From NCBI RefSeq assembly GCF_032854445.1, contig NC_088307.1:13342017-13406016 (forward strand): a stretch of 64,000 nt of DNA, in the 5' to 3' direction. Positions within the stretch are counted from its first letter, which is position 1. Each line of letters starts with the position of its first letter. This document shows positions 41,213-55,098 of the stretch, one piece after another. Source of the stretch: Liolophura sinensis. Its lineage: Eukaryota > Mollusca > Polyplacophora > Chitonida > Chitonidae. The translations under genes were made by a program, and so were the position numbers. The notes beneath the pieces were generated by a model that ran no database searches, was not told where the DNA came from, and worked only from the letters and a program-made list of their open reading frames with translations.

Positions 41213-41412
41213 NNNNNNNNNNNNNNNNNNNNNNNNNNNNNNNNNNNNNNNNNNNNNNNNNNNNNNNNNNNNNNNNNNNNNNNNNNNNNNNNNNNNNNNN
41301 NNNNNNNNNNNNNNNNNNNNNNNNNNNNNNNNNNNNNNNNNNNNNNNNNNNNNNNNNNNNNNNNNNNNNNNNNNNNNNNNNNNNNNNNNNNNNNNNNNNN
41401 NNNNNNNNNNNN
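41213..41412. other. Assembly gap of exactly 200 N
   Basis: Two hundred consecutive N. The left flank ends in PLP enzyme exon 1 and the right flank starts in RPS5 exon 4. A fixed round length suggests a placeholder, not a measured size. Confidence 0.99.
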
Positions 41413-42722
<1,310 letters not shown>

Positions 42723-43696
42723 GCAGTCTTCGTCGTTCCCTGTCAAAATAACATTTCAAAAATCCGTGTAAACGTTGGGAAAGAAAAACTGAAGAAAAAA
42801 AAGGGAATTTTAACTTGTTTTGTTCTTTTAATTCCTTAACATCATTTCAAATCAAAGCCTACAACAGTCTCCTTGTACAATACACGCATATGGCAAAACG
42901 AGGAATAAAGTGTTATAGGATAAAGAAAATCTTCACAAGACATGCGCCGCAGGTCACGGTAGGATCAGTGTGCGACAGTCACTGTAGCTAAATAGTTTTT
43001 CATTCAAGTCGATGTGACAAAGAACGTCATTGTCGAAAAGACGCGGCACGGCTGCTTTCCCCCACTCGTCGTTCACGGTCTGGCAGCTAATACGTAACTC
43101 GCCAATAAGCCGATGATTTACCCAGGGCGCTTGGCGTATTCCACCCATAAAACAGATAACCATCGTGTAAGTGAAAAATTTCTGAATGTAGCAGTAAACA
43201 AACAAAAATGCAATTAAAATGTCGAAACAAAACACTTCCTCTCTAAGTACGGCATTATATATTCAAGGTTTAGACGGTGGCATTCTCGTCGGCGCGTATG
43301 GCCATAGTATGGCATACTAGAAATGATCAGTACGACAACAACACGACGTCTGATTAGACTGGGATGAGTGTGTGTTAAATTTGTTACTTTTATTAACCAG
43401 GAACCAGTTTGCCCACATGTAAGTGAAATATTGATCAGTGCGTTACAAACCACAGGTAAAATAAATGTATTAGGCTATATATTGCGGTTCACGAATAGGT
43501 CTGGTGTTTAGGACTTTAGCAATGTATAGCCGGTTTCTGTTCTGGCAGATAAATCAATGACAGATAGTAGATAACACAGTACAGAGCACATTAAATTTAC
43601 TTATCTTGAATCAGATGATAAAAAAATACAGATATCTTGTAGGAAAAAATAAAATTTTATATTCTTAGTTGTGGTTTTAAATCAAAGTTTCGTGAG

Positions 43697-44965
43697 TCAC
43701 GGTTTGTTTTGTTTGGTGATGTCCAGCACGGCATTTTTCAGCACCTCGTAATCCGCCATCGTGTTGTAGATCTGAACGGATATCCGAGCAAACAGTTCTC
43801 CGTTATGTGCACACACACACATTACGAGTTTATACCGGTCAAATAAGTCCTTCATGAGGGCTTCGCTTCCTTCCTGTAACAGAAGATGGATTAAAACACC
43901 AATGCCCCTTTTTTTTTTGGTTCTGGAATTGAGAAGTTGGTTACGTGAGACACGAAGTACAATGATGCAAATTCTGAGCTACGTCTTTGTCAGGTTTCAA
44001 TTTTTGGTCTGCAAATTCAAGGTATTTTCCGTTTATTAAAGAGTATTGTATTAGCAACTGTAATCTCACCTACAGTTATTTCAGTTGTGACATACTCAAC
44101 AACGCTGAAGCATTCCATCGCGCAAAAGCACGACATACTAGGGACCAGTGGCCGATTACACAAAGCCACTTTGGACTGAAGTCAAAAACCGAAATATGAA
44201 TTTACAGATTATGTTTGAACCCTGTTCATTCAAATTTGGACCACATCGACTATGTTATCTTAAGATAAGTGACAAAATTTTAACTTCCATTACGGAAAAC
44301 TAAGCATTGTGACGTTTAAATTTTGACTGAAGTCAGAATTATCTGTGGAATCGGCCCCAGGCAGCATTCCACAAAGCCCTTTCTGACTTAAGTCAAAATT
44401 TCAAAACTCTGTACAGCTTACTTTTGTCACTGGAAGTTGAAATTTGGAAACGTTTGTCTTACGATAACATTGATGAGAGATACAAAATTTAAAAAATGAT
44501 CTTCTAAATCATATTTCAGATTCTGACCTTAGTCCGAAATGGTTTTGTCGAATCGGCCCCAGCTCTATACAAGGCTGCGCCAAATTGGCTGTCAATTGGT
44601 TTATGCGGGCACACTGAGGTTCGTTAACCCATCACGTGACCATGCCTTGGTCGTGAGAGTGGAATATTTTTGATTAGCGTACGTACGACTCTGTAAACCC
44701 AGCGGAAAAAATGACCTGAAACCCCACAACCAATCGTGGGGGGTGGGGGGTGTTGACGCTTACCACAGTGTCTTCATATGCAAGGCAGGTAACCTGATCA
44801 TCTTCATGTTTGGTGCTCTCATGAATCCGGAACAGGAAGTAGATAAGTTCCCCAGGCCTGCTCGAGCATAGCTGCCGCTTGTGATGACAGGCTAGATGTA
44901 TAGGAGTGAATCTTATCCTATTTGTAAAGAAAAAGAACATCGTCTTTCAGTTCACAGCATTCGTG

Positions 44966-45010
<45 letters not shown>

Positions 45011-48000
45011 CCTAACGATAGCTTGTCAGTGGTTTGCTTGTAGCGCACCTGTTAAATGAATAGAAAATGGTGGTTGGTGGAACACATACCACAGCCGAAA
45101 ACACTACATCCTCAGTAGATAAACGATAAGAGAAGTACAGTTCGCCAGTCTTGAGATCAGGCAGTAAGACACCCACTTAAAATCTTCATTTTAAAAAGCC
45201 CAATCTACACTCAAAAAATTAATCTATTAATTTTAACAGAAAATCTGTGATAGAAAGAGTGATGCTAGAATGTATTTATTTACCTGATTGGTGTTTTATG
45301 CCGTACTCAAGAATATTTCACTTATACGACGGCGGCCAGCATTTATGGTGAGAGGAACACCTGGGACAGGCCGAGGAAAACCCACGACCATCCGCAAGTT
45401 ACTGACAGACCTTCCCGTGTACGGCGGAGAGGAAACTCCTTTATCTGGACTTGAACTTACGCTAGCGCGCAACCAACTGAGCCACAGAGGCCCGTGAATG
45501 TATTCTGTTATTATTACAAAAATATTCTGTCATATTCAACACAACATCCTGTTAGTCTAATAGATTCTTTTTGTTGAATTAATGGGATATGTGTTGTATT
45601 CAACAGAATAATCTGCTGTAATAACAGAATATAGCCTATTCTAGCATTACTCAGACAACAGATTTTCTGTAAACATTAACAAGTTATTTTTTGAGGGTAT
45701 TCTAACCTGTTGCTTAACTAGATCAGAAGGAATGTATACTGACAGATTTTGGGGGGAATGGAGAGGTCAAAGTTTAGCATCGATCAGAATCTTGCTTTCA
45801 AAACACGAGTTCACGAAGCTCATTTGTCAAAACAGTGGCAACTACATGTATGCCCTAGGCAACACACTAGAAAAAAAACAGGACTTCGGTCATTGAGATC
45901 GTCTACATTATTCAGCCTGGGTAGAATATGCATAGTTGAAGGAGTTTGCTGAAGCTGTAGGCTACGTCTGATCTAATGTACAATACAGTACATGTATTTT
46001 CATTCAGGGAGTTTAAATTTCTTCCCATGTAAATGTTTATCCTGGCCTTTTCAAATCAGTATACAAAATGCAAAAAGGTCTGCTTGAAGGTAGATCTTCA
46101 ACTGACCTATATGTGGCTTTAACTTCGAAGCTTGCCATCAGCCATTTTAAGGGTTCCCAACCAACTCCTCACAGCTTACTCCTAAAAACTTGAGCCTGGC
46201 TTTAACAACTACTACCACATCCTCCTACTTACATATCCGCTCAAGCCCTTGTAAAACTGGAGCTCAGCTTAACTACTTACTAATACACGCCCCACGTCCT
46301 GATTAAATCTTGAGCTCCGCTTTAACAACCACTTACTTATCCTCCCACGCCTGTGTAAAACTTGAGAACGGCCTTAACAATTGCTTACTAATCCACGCCC
46401 ACGTCCTGGTAAAACTGGAATTACATATCCTCCTGCTAAAAACTTGAGCCTAGCTTCAACAAATATTTATATAACACCACGACCCCCCACCCCCACCCCA
46501 CCCCCACCCCCCCTCATCACCCCACGTACTGGTAAAACTTGAGCCCAGCTTTAACAGCTACTTACATATCCTCCCACATCCTGGTAGAACTTGAGCCCAG
46601 CTTTAACAGCTACTTACATATCCTCCCACATCCTGGTAAAACTTGAGCCCCGCTTTAACAGCTACTTACATATCCTCCCACATCCTGGTAGAACTTGAGC
46701 CCAGCTTTAACGCACAGGTAAGAGCTGTAATCCATGGTCGCTTGATAAGAAAACTCCAGGTGCATGCCTTTTTTGTACATGTGGGCGGTTAGGAGAGGGG
46801 AAACCCAGGACTGATGGCGCGGATGTGCCCAGAGGACAGCACAGCCGCGGGGCACGTAACACCATTTGTGGAGATTTCCTATGGATACAAACAGCATGGT
46901 GGTACACATAACTGAAGTACCTGAATTTGAAGATTTGATATAGGAACAGTGAAATTAATTCCTCGGAAGAGTTAATTTGATGTTTGAGTGAGTGAGTGAG
47001 TGAGTACTTGGGGTTTAACGTCGTGCTTAACAATTTTTCAGTCATGTGCCGACGAAGGAATCCTAGAGTGCATTTTGATGTTAGAAAGTATTCTGTAATT
47101 ATAGCATACACTAAAAAAGGTAATGTGTTAATTTTAGCAAAAGTTTGTTGTCTGGGTGAAGGTAAAATGTATTCTGTTATTATAACACAATATTCCTATT
47201 CAAGATAACATCCTGTCAGTCTAACAGAATCCTCATGTTGAATTCATAAAAAATGCGTGATACATTTAACAAAATAATCTGCTGGAATAACAAAACATTC
47301 TAGCTTCACTCAGACAACAGACTTTCTGTTTAAACTAACATTAATTTTTTGTGTGTTTTCTTATTCAACATAACATCCTCTTATAGTCTATAATACAATA
47401 TTTTCCTCTTTGGCCGTAAGTGGGAAGGTCTGACAGCAAGCTGCGGATGGTTTCCCAGCGACTCGCGGATGGTCGTGGATTTCACCCGGGCTCTGCCCGG
47501 TTTTCCTTCCATCATAACCGCCGTCGTATAAGTGAAATATTCTCGAGTACGGCGTCGAGAAACACCAATCAAATAAAATACAATATTTGTGCTGAATTAT
47601 TAGAATATGTTTGCAATATTTAACAGAATAATCTACTGGAATGACAGAGTACATTCTAGCATCACCCATGCAAAGAACAGACTTTCTATTAAATTCAGCA
47701 AATTATTTTTTGTGAGTACATAAGCTCGACCGAGCGTTTATAAAACACATGACTTTTATGTGCAAAGTCAGCTTTGTGATCATGTCTACAATAAGAATGA
47801 ACGTACTAAATCTGAAAGACATATATGTTAAATAGTATTTGAAAAGTTTCGTCAACAATTAACATACAGAAAGACACAAATGCATGAACACACGCAAACG
47901 GATAGGTGCAAATGCATGGACACACGCAAACGGATAGGTGTAAATGCATGGACACGCAAACGGATAGGTGCAAATGCATGGACACACGCAAACGGATAGG

Positions 48001-51000
48001 TGCAAATCCACGGACACACGGAAACGGATAGGTGCAAATGATGATGTAGCCACTGATTTAGCAAGGCAGGGCATGAAAAAAATGTCAAAATTTGTGAGGC
48101 AGAAACCGTACACAGCTCATGTATTTAACTTCAGTTATGTCCACATTGACTGTGCGTTATACATCGGCTGGGGCCGAGGTGATTAGCTTGCCAGCAGCCC
48201 CAAATATATATGCTGAGGCCGAGATGATTAGCTTGCCAAAGGGGTGCAAAAACCAAAGAGCCTATCCAGCTCGTGCTTGGCTTCCTCTCCGGCCGTACGT
48301 GGGAAGGTTTACAGAAACCTGCGGATGGTCGAGGGTTTCCCCTGGACTGTCTGGTTCCCTCCCACCATGACTGGCCGCCGTCGTATGAAATATTTTTATA
48401 TTAAATATAAGTAACATTACATTAATTATATTTATTATTCATAATATTACTATATTAAATATTATATGATATATTAAATATTCTTGAGTAAGGCATAAAA
48501 TACCAATCAAGTAAATATCGGCTGAGACATACTGCCAACATGTGCATTTAAACCCCCTAAGCCAGTTGCGAAGTAGTTGTCATACATGACGGGAAAAGGC
48601 TATTTATCTGTCATATTTCTTTACAATTTGCTCGAAAATTACATGACTGTTCTCACCCCATTAAAATTTTCCAGTTCAACTGCTATGTATAGGCCTATTC
48701 GCACAATCTCAATAGTATTAACCATTTTGCTGAGAAAGAGGTGCAGGTTTCCAAAAGAGGTGTAAATCCTTTATATTTAGTCAAAATTGTATGTACAAAT
48801 TTGGATTTTCTATGTGTTGGATATATTTGTAGGAAATACATGTACAATAAATATGGCAGAGAAGTTTCCCGTTATGTATTTTACATCTCAACTAATTTGC
48901 ACCTAAGACAGATGTTTTTGCACCTGAGGTACGATTATAAGTGCCTCAGTGTTTAGGGCTTAACGTCGTATTAACAATTTTTCAGTCGCGTGACGACGAA
49001 GGCGTCCTCAGAGTGAATGTACGTGTAGTGTGCCTCCTTCTTGCACGGCGGACCACCGCTCTTTTATCTAGTTACTGCTTCACTGAGACGCCCCACCCGA
49101 GCTATTATACTGATACGTGTCAACCAGTCGTTGCACTAATCCCTTCATGCTGAACGCCAAGCGAAGAAGCTACAACGTCCTCTTTTAAGGGCTTAGATAT
49201 GACCTGACCCAGGATTGACCCTGGATCTACCGCCCCCAAAGCGGATACTCTACAAACTGAACAATCGGGCAAGATACTATAATGAATTTGGATGATACAG
49301 GCATGGACACCTGATTACGTCACACCTGTAAAGAAGTCCGCTCCAAGCTTCTCCACGTTAATGGCCAGATGTCCCGGCGCATGCGCCCCATCAACCATCA
49401 CTAGCACCTGATGACGGCGGCACACTTCAATCAAACGCTTCACAGGTAACAACAGAGCCGTGCTGCTGGTTATATAATCTGTCAAGAGAAATAACAATCT
49501 GATATGAGAGAATTTTATGCAAATGTCATTGTATCAAACTAGACACTTAGTTTTTTTTATGCATGCTAAATGTATGCCGAAATTTAATACAAGAATATCG
49601 TCATTCCAAAGGGCTCAATAGATTTCTGAGCGTTTGCGAGTGCCCGAAACCTCTCACCAATGCGATCGCTGTCAGTTCAAATCCAGCTCATGACAGCTTC
49701 CTCTCCAATCGTACATGAGAAAGTGTGACAGCAACCTGCGGATTTATCGCGGGTTTCCCCCGGGCTCTGCCCGGTTTCCTCCCACCATAAAGCTGGCCGC
49801 CGTCTTATAAGACAAATATTCTTGAGTACGGCGTAAAAATAAAATCAAATAAATAAATAAATATATTTCAGAGAAAAAATCAATTGGTATAGTTTACTTC
49901 TTCAGAAGATTGCTGAACAAACTTCAGTACAGCATACCAGTGTGAAAAGATAACACGTATGTCAAAGCAAGAGGGTTTGTCTCAAGCCAGTTTCCATTTT
50001 TTTTTTAAAAGAACCACAGTCGAGTTTTCTTCTTGCATAAATAAACTTGAATTTATCCAGTGTCCTGATTAAAACACTCAAACTCTTAGCTATGAATTAA
50101 GAGAGATACCAATTTAGACTTGGCTTTTGCAAAATGATGGTATACTGTTTCAGTTTTAGATATTTTAAATCTGGGTGTAACGGAATGAAAATTAGTGGAA
50201 GACAAGTGGTTTTCAGCAATGTTAGACTACGAAATTGGTCCCACGAGCACAGTCAACAGCTTATTTTACCAGATGTCCCACGGACAGTATAAAGCTACCT
50301 ACTTGATACATGCAGGTACATGTACCTTACATGATTTATTTATTAACCGGGCAGAGTACCTTACATTAATATTGATACCCATTAGCATTTGACATACAAC
50401 TATCGCAAACATGCAAGCCAGAGCTGGTTTCGACCACTCAGCGAGATGATTGTTTTAGGCCAAGAAAACCCATTTTAACGCTTGGCCAGCGATGTGTTTC
50501 CGAACTGTTCTATTTACAAATGATAATTAATCAGTTTTCTTACCGATGATGGCCAGTTTGACGTCTGGATTAGCTTGTAGATAAGCCTCATACAATTCAA
50601 CGATGGAGTCTTCACTTTCAATAGGAAATTTAATCTCCAGAATATGACATTTTGCTCCTGTGAACATTGTAATATTATGTAAATGTGATTATACTGTTAC
50701 GAAGTCAAAAATATGCATTTCACACAAGATTTCCGAATCGTGACTTGACCAATTCCTAGTTGAATGTGCACTCAAAAGTAATCTCTTAATGTTAACAGAA
50801 AGTCTGTTGTCTGAGTGATGCTAGAATGTATCCTGTTAGTACAACACAATATCCTGTAAATGTAATACAATCTTTATGTTGAATTAATGTTACCAGAAAG
50901 TCTGTTGTCTGAGTGATGCTAGAATGTATCCTGTTAGTACAACACAATATCCTGTAAATATAATACAATCTTTATGTTGATTTAATGTTAACAGAAAGTC

Positions 51001-53882
51001 TGTTGTCTGAGTGATGCTAGAATGTATCCTGTTAGTACAACACAATATCCTGTAAACGTAATACAGTCTTTATGTTGATTTAATGTTAACAGAAAGTCTG
51101 TTATCTGAGTGATGCTAGAATGTATCCTGTTAGTATAACACAATATCCTGTAAATGTAATACAATCATTATGTTGATTTAATGTTAACAGAAAGTCTGTT
51201 GTCTGAGTGATGCTAGAATGTATCCTGTTAGCACACCACAATATCCTGTAAATGTAATACAATCTTTATGTTGATTTAATGTTAACAGAAAGTCTGTTGT
51301 CTGAGTGATGCTAGAATGTATCCTGTTAGTACAACACAATATCCTGTAAATCTAATACAATCTTAATGTTGAATTAATGTAATATGTGCTATACTACCAG
51401 AATTTGTTTGTTTTTTTTGTTTGTTTTTTTTTTTGTTTTTTTTTTTTAGGAGAGTATAGGATATCTAGTAACGTTCTGTGTCACTTCGTTATGTTGTTCG
51501 TGTTTTGACAATTTTGCTCATGCGCAGTTGTCACTCTGACGATACATTTATAGAATTACTCTAAAGCCGATGCAGTCTGGGACTAATATAACAGATGCAG
51601 TACATGTCATGTACGTTTCAAATTGCCATGACAGTGTTATGCAATACGCCTTCAAATGAGAGCAGGCAGGCTCGGACAAGTCTACAATGGATTGGACATT
51701 GAATACAGATATGATGGACAAATCTGAAATTTCATCATGGTTAATTTACTTATTCAATTATACATGTTGCCGGTTACGCGCATGCCCTGATTTACCTTCA
51801 ACTTTATCACAAGCCGCTTGGCACGCATTTCTCACAGCCAGATACGTCAAGTTAGTCACGAGGATCCCCTCTCCTGATTTAAGTGGGAATGATTTGACAA
51901 CACTGTTGACACCTGTGAAATAGTCGTAATATACAAAAACACGTGCAGTAAATGGTTTAAAATTTTGTTAAGTTGTTTCTTTTGAAAGAACATCAAAAGT
52001 TAAGTCCGGCTTAAATCTTAATACCAGTGTTGGCTTAATACAAAACCAATTGGACTATATTTATTTATTTATTTGATAGGCGCTTTACTCAAGAATATTT
52101 TACTTATACGACGGCGGTCAGCATTATGGTGGGAGGAAGCCGTCCGCAGGTTGCTGCCAAACCTTCCCACGTACGGCCGTAGAGGAAGCCAGCATGAGCT
52201 GGACTTGAACTCACAGCGACCGCATTGGTGAGAGACTCCTGGGTCATTACACTGCGCTAGCGCGCTAACCAACTGAGCCACGGTGGCCCCTCACGTGGTA
52301 TTATTCGTGATTAGATAAAACTGCCAGCAGAATGTTACTATTTTCACAATATACGACACACAAACCCACAATAGTACGTAATTCAGAGGTCATTCAGACT
52401 GTTAACCTAATATTGCTGGATTAGCTTTCTGAATTCTACATGCCACCCCTTGTAAAAACTGGTCGATTATATATCCTCACGTGCCGCAAATTAAAGCAAT
52501 GACGTCACGATCTCGCCGAGAGACGTCACTCCGATGTCATAAAGTCGTATCTCCTATCCCTATTCACTGTCACTCCAAATAAATTGTTTTAGCGGATGCA
52601 CAGTTTCAGTATGGAGGCATTCTCACCGGTTGTTGCATTGCCGACAAGCACCAGGTTTTTGGGATCAGCTCCGACAAACTGAGCAGCAATGTTTGTCATC
52701 TCTTTGTACAGGCGACCATGGTTCCACCGGAAGAACCCGTCTGGATTGCTCTCTATTTCTTCCAGGTATCTAGAAAAATATATGATAAAAACAGAAATTC
52801 GCAGAGAAACTCAGGCAGAGCATCAGGCTATGAAACAAATTACTTAATAGTCTTGAGTATTCGGCGTACAGTTTGTTGTATCAAGATTATACGTGTACTC
52901 AAATTCATCACTGACGTTTGTGTCATTCATACATCTAAGCTTTATGGAATATAAAAGACTTACAGCACAGAGAGTAAAACCAGATCAGCCACTGCATTGT
53001 CACAGTTGACAAATGGTCGCACGTACCCGGTGAAATACGGCCTCTTGTCATTTTACCTCAGTCAGGGTTTTATTCTAATTGTTCATGTAAATGTTTAAAA
53101 AGCAACAAATTACACGTCCCCTAGCACGATGGCTTGAGCAGAACCACACGTAGGTAAAATAATACACTCTATTAGCCGTCACTGGTCTAGAATTACACAA
53201 AATGCTGTGTTGTCATCACATTTAACATAAATAACATTAAAACAATTAATCGTGACCAGGGCTCAGGGATGCTTAGTCCACCAACGGAATCTGCAATGTA
53301 ATAAAAGACTTGGATATATCACACAGTTCCATGGATATATCACACAGTTCCATGGATATATCACACAGTTCCATGGACATGGACGACAGTTCCATGGGTA
53401 TATCACAAAGTTCCATGGATATATCACACAGTTCCATGGATATGGACCACAGTTCCATGGATATACCACACAGTTCCATCGAAAGTAACAAACTTTCTGT
53501 TTCTCTTTCAGCACACATTTGGGAACTGTTCCACAGGGATCATGGCCCGTGTCATCTGTATAACTCACCTGTGTTTCTCTGTCACCTCTGTATAACTCAC
53601 CTGTGTTTCTCTGTCACCTCTGTATAACTCACCTGTGTTTCTCTCCCACCTCTGTATAACTCACCTGTGTTTCTCTGTCACCTCTGTATAACTCACCAGT
53701 GTTTCTCTGTCACCTCTGTATAACTCACCTGTGTTTCTCTCCCACCTCTCTATAACTCACCTGTTTTTCTCTTTCAGCACACACTTGGGCACTGTTCCCC
53801 AGGAGCCATGATTGATGAAGCAGTAATCATTAGATAGGCAGAACTGCTCTCTCATTTTTGTCCCGAACTCAATGTCGGCCAT
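43697..53882 (-). CDS. Class V PLP enzyme, isopenicillin-N-epimerase / hercynylcysteine-lyase type (right copy, all 8 exons)
   Basis: All eight coding exons on the minus strand: 53761-53882, 52627-52769, 51796-51912, 50544-50657, 49326-49478, 46670-46878, 44764-44917 and 43697-43873. Using the left-copy length for exon 7, the splice phases give 396 residues, a normal length for this family. The start (ATGGCCGACATTGAG) has A at -3 and G at +4. Motifs: FINHGSWGTVPK (22-33), FFRWNHGRLYKEM, LVGNATTG, VDGAHAPGHLAIN, NLHKWCYVPRGCAVLW with catalytic Lys221, and C-terminal RISVQIYNTM. Exon 7 is 154 bp instead of 156: two single-base deletions relative to the left copy (near 44777 and 44822) break the frame and may be sequence errors. 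Small substitutions in the last exon (V to A, D to N). Probably cytosolic; substrate unproven. The same gene as 30785-41212 on the other haplotype. Confidence 0.88.
44141..44567. repeat. Adjacent palindromic MITE pair (right copy)
   Basis: Counterpart of 31251-31677, with several small indels in both elements. Confidence 0.75.
44968..45010. repeat. (TA)n microsatellite (right copy)
   Basis: Shorter than the left copy and broken by one missing A or T. Confidence 0.95.
45208..45698. repeat. MITE M split by SINE B (right copy)
   Basis: Counterpart of 32328-32816. The nested SINE and its gaatgtat target duplication are preserved, so the insertion predates the divergence of the two copies. Confidence 0.85.
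46165..46669 (-). repeat. 52-bp splice-donor minisatellite (right copy)
   Basis: Three clean units next to exon 6, then degenerate ones. The distal part is shorter than in the left copy by about 150 bp. Confidence 0.88.
46985..47085 (-). repeat. SINE family A 3' fragment (right copy)
   Basis: Counterpart of 34240-34342. The GAGT microsatellite has one more unit. Confidence 0.8.
47106..47722. repeat. Tandem MITE M pair with nested SINE (right copy)
   Basis: Counterpart of 34363-34960. The nested SINE (about 47403-47578) keeps about 27 bp (ggtctgacagcaagctgcgg region) that the left copy lacks. Confidence 0.8.
47885..48038. repeat. 32-bp VNTR, 5 units (right copy)
   Basis: Same unit as 35110-35640, with five cggatagg cores against sixteen. 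Confidence 0.95.
48252..48516 (+). repeat. SINE family B with AT insertion (right copy)
   Basis: Counterpart of 35978-36245. Confidence 0.8.
48941..49285 (-). repeat. SINE family A, near full length (right copy)
   Basis: Counterpart of 36668-36985, but it retains 'gggcttagatatgacctgac' near 49190, so it is the more complete allele. Confidence 0.85.
49640..49863 (+). repeat. SINE family B (right copy)
   Basis: Counterpart of 37345-37562. Confidence 0.85.
50771..51380. repeat. MITE-derived 98-bp tandem array, 6 units
   Basis: Unit starts at 50791, 50889, 50987, 51085, 51183 and 51281, exactly 98 bp apart. Each has the MITE M core 'agtctgttgtctgagtgatg' and 'atcctgttag'. The left copy has two units. 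Confidence 0.95.
52060..52290 (-). repeat. SINE family B (right copy)
   Basis: Counterpart of 39445-39675, with the intact tRNA-like head 'ccaactgagccacggtggcc' inverted. Confidence 0.9.
52960..53240 (-). repeat. Dispersed repeat R (right copy)
   Basis: Counterpart of 40345-40625. Confidence 0.65.
53310..53487 (-). repeat. 21-bp minisatellite (right copy)
   Basis: Counterpart of 40695-40872, with the same number of units and one substitution. Confidence 0.93.
53548..53760 (-). repeat. 33-bp splice-donor minisatellite (right copy)
   Basis: Six units next to exon 1, identical in arrangement to 40933-41145, so the expansion is not recent to one haplotype. Confidence 0.92.
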
Positions 53883-54151
53883 TTTCTTCTGTTAGGGCTG
53901 TCACGCGTACTGTAATCTGAAACACATTGGGGGAGGTGGTGGGAAGGGGGTGTCGGTGGGCGGTAGCCAAGCAAGCAATTATATTAAGATATTAACCTGA
54001 CTTGGCCGAAACCTCCCTGCTCCAAATACGTTTTATTAGCCATTGAACATGACTGTGAAAAACTGGTGGTTGACATGAGCTCTTTACAAGTGCGTGGATA
54101 CTCTTGATTTCTGTGCTAGATTTTGTTTCACTGGGAACACAAATTGGAATA

Positions 54152-54417
54152 GGGGCCTCCGAGCACGATTGGTTATAGCATGCTAGTGCAGCATAATGAC
54201 CCAGGAGACTCACCAATGCGGTCGCTGTGAGTTCAAGTTCAGTGCATGCTGTCTTCCTCTCTGGTCGTACGTGAGAAAGTCAGCCAGCAACTGACGGTTG
54301 ACCGTGGGTTTCCCCCTGGTTCTGTCGAGTTTTCTGCCGCCGTAATGCTTGCTGCCCTGGTACGTATAAGTGAAATATTCTTGAGTGTGGCGTAAAACAC
54401 TAATCAGATAAATCAAT
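54152..54417 (+). repeat. SINE family B, full length
   Basis: Head 'ggggcctccgagcacgattg', B-box 'gctgtgagttcaagttcag', body 'ccgtgggtttccccctggtt', 3' end 'gaaatattcttgagtgtggc', tail 'caataca'. Lies upstream of the PLP enzyme start. Confidence 0.88.
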
Positions 54418-54775
54418 ACATCGAAACAGGCCAGTTTTGAACTCACGACTGCAATAGTGACAACTATAGTTATTCACAAAGACAGCAGATTACAGAGTTA
54501 ACGACGGCCACGCAGAGATGGTTGAGTGACCAGTGAGACCACGCAGGTGGTTTAAAGTTCACGTAGCTGGCATATGCGTCTGTGTCCCGCTATAGCTAAT
54601 ATCGATTGGCTTACATTTTCAGTAGTCGCTGAGTGTGAATAAACTGCTAGGCATAAAAAACTGCAGAAAGAACAGTTTGTCCTCACTGGTATATGATACA
54701 TGTAATTCACTATGCGCTCAGAGAGAGCCACAAATGTGAGGATCTCGACCAGACCAGCATATCAGCCACGTCCGC

Positions 54776-54997
54776 TCACCAACTTACCCAAAACATACGG
54801 TCAAACACCATGCTAAGTACACGTATCATGCAGTGTGCCCTAGCCCGATGCACATAATCCGGAACGTACCCAATATACCTATGTCCACTCTGGTCCACGT
54901 GCATGTAACTCGTCTCCCCAGGGGGCGTTTTCGTCAGCTTGCGTTGTACAGTGAGACAACAGTACGCTGGACACACCTCCCGGACTGCAGCAAGCAT
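54776..54997 (-). CDS. Possible exon of unknown gene
   Basis: A 73-codon open frame of balanced composition (...TPPGETSYMHVDQSGHRY...) that runs into a good donor TTTTGG|GTAAGT near its 3' end. A possible acceptor TTGCTGCAG lies near its 5' end. I recognise no family. It lies about 0.9 kb upstream of, and on the same strand as, the PLP enzyme start, but its phase gives no evidence that it joins that gene. Could be chance. Confidence 0.2.
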   Translation of the reverse strand: MLAAVREVCPAYCCLTVQRKLTKTPPGETSYMHVDQSGHRYIGYVPDYVHRARAHCMIRVLSMVFDRMFWVSW

Positions 54998-55002
54998 ACA
55001 AC

Positions 55003-55090
55003 CTTACCCGGTCGCAACTGGGTTACGCTGCGGGAATTGATCCCGCTTGTCTGACCTGACGGCCCACAACTGTTATACCTGCTAACCCGG
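55003..55090. repeat. tRNA-like repeat fragment U, copy 1
   Basis: 'ggtcgcaactgggttacgct', 'gggaattgatcccgc' and 'cctgacctgacg' recur at 60627-60720. On the minus strand the 'gggatcaattccc' segment resembles a T-arm, suggesting a tRNA-derived SINE piece. Confidence 0.45.
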
Positions 55091-55098
55091 GGCTGGAG

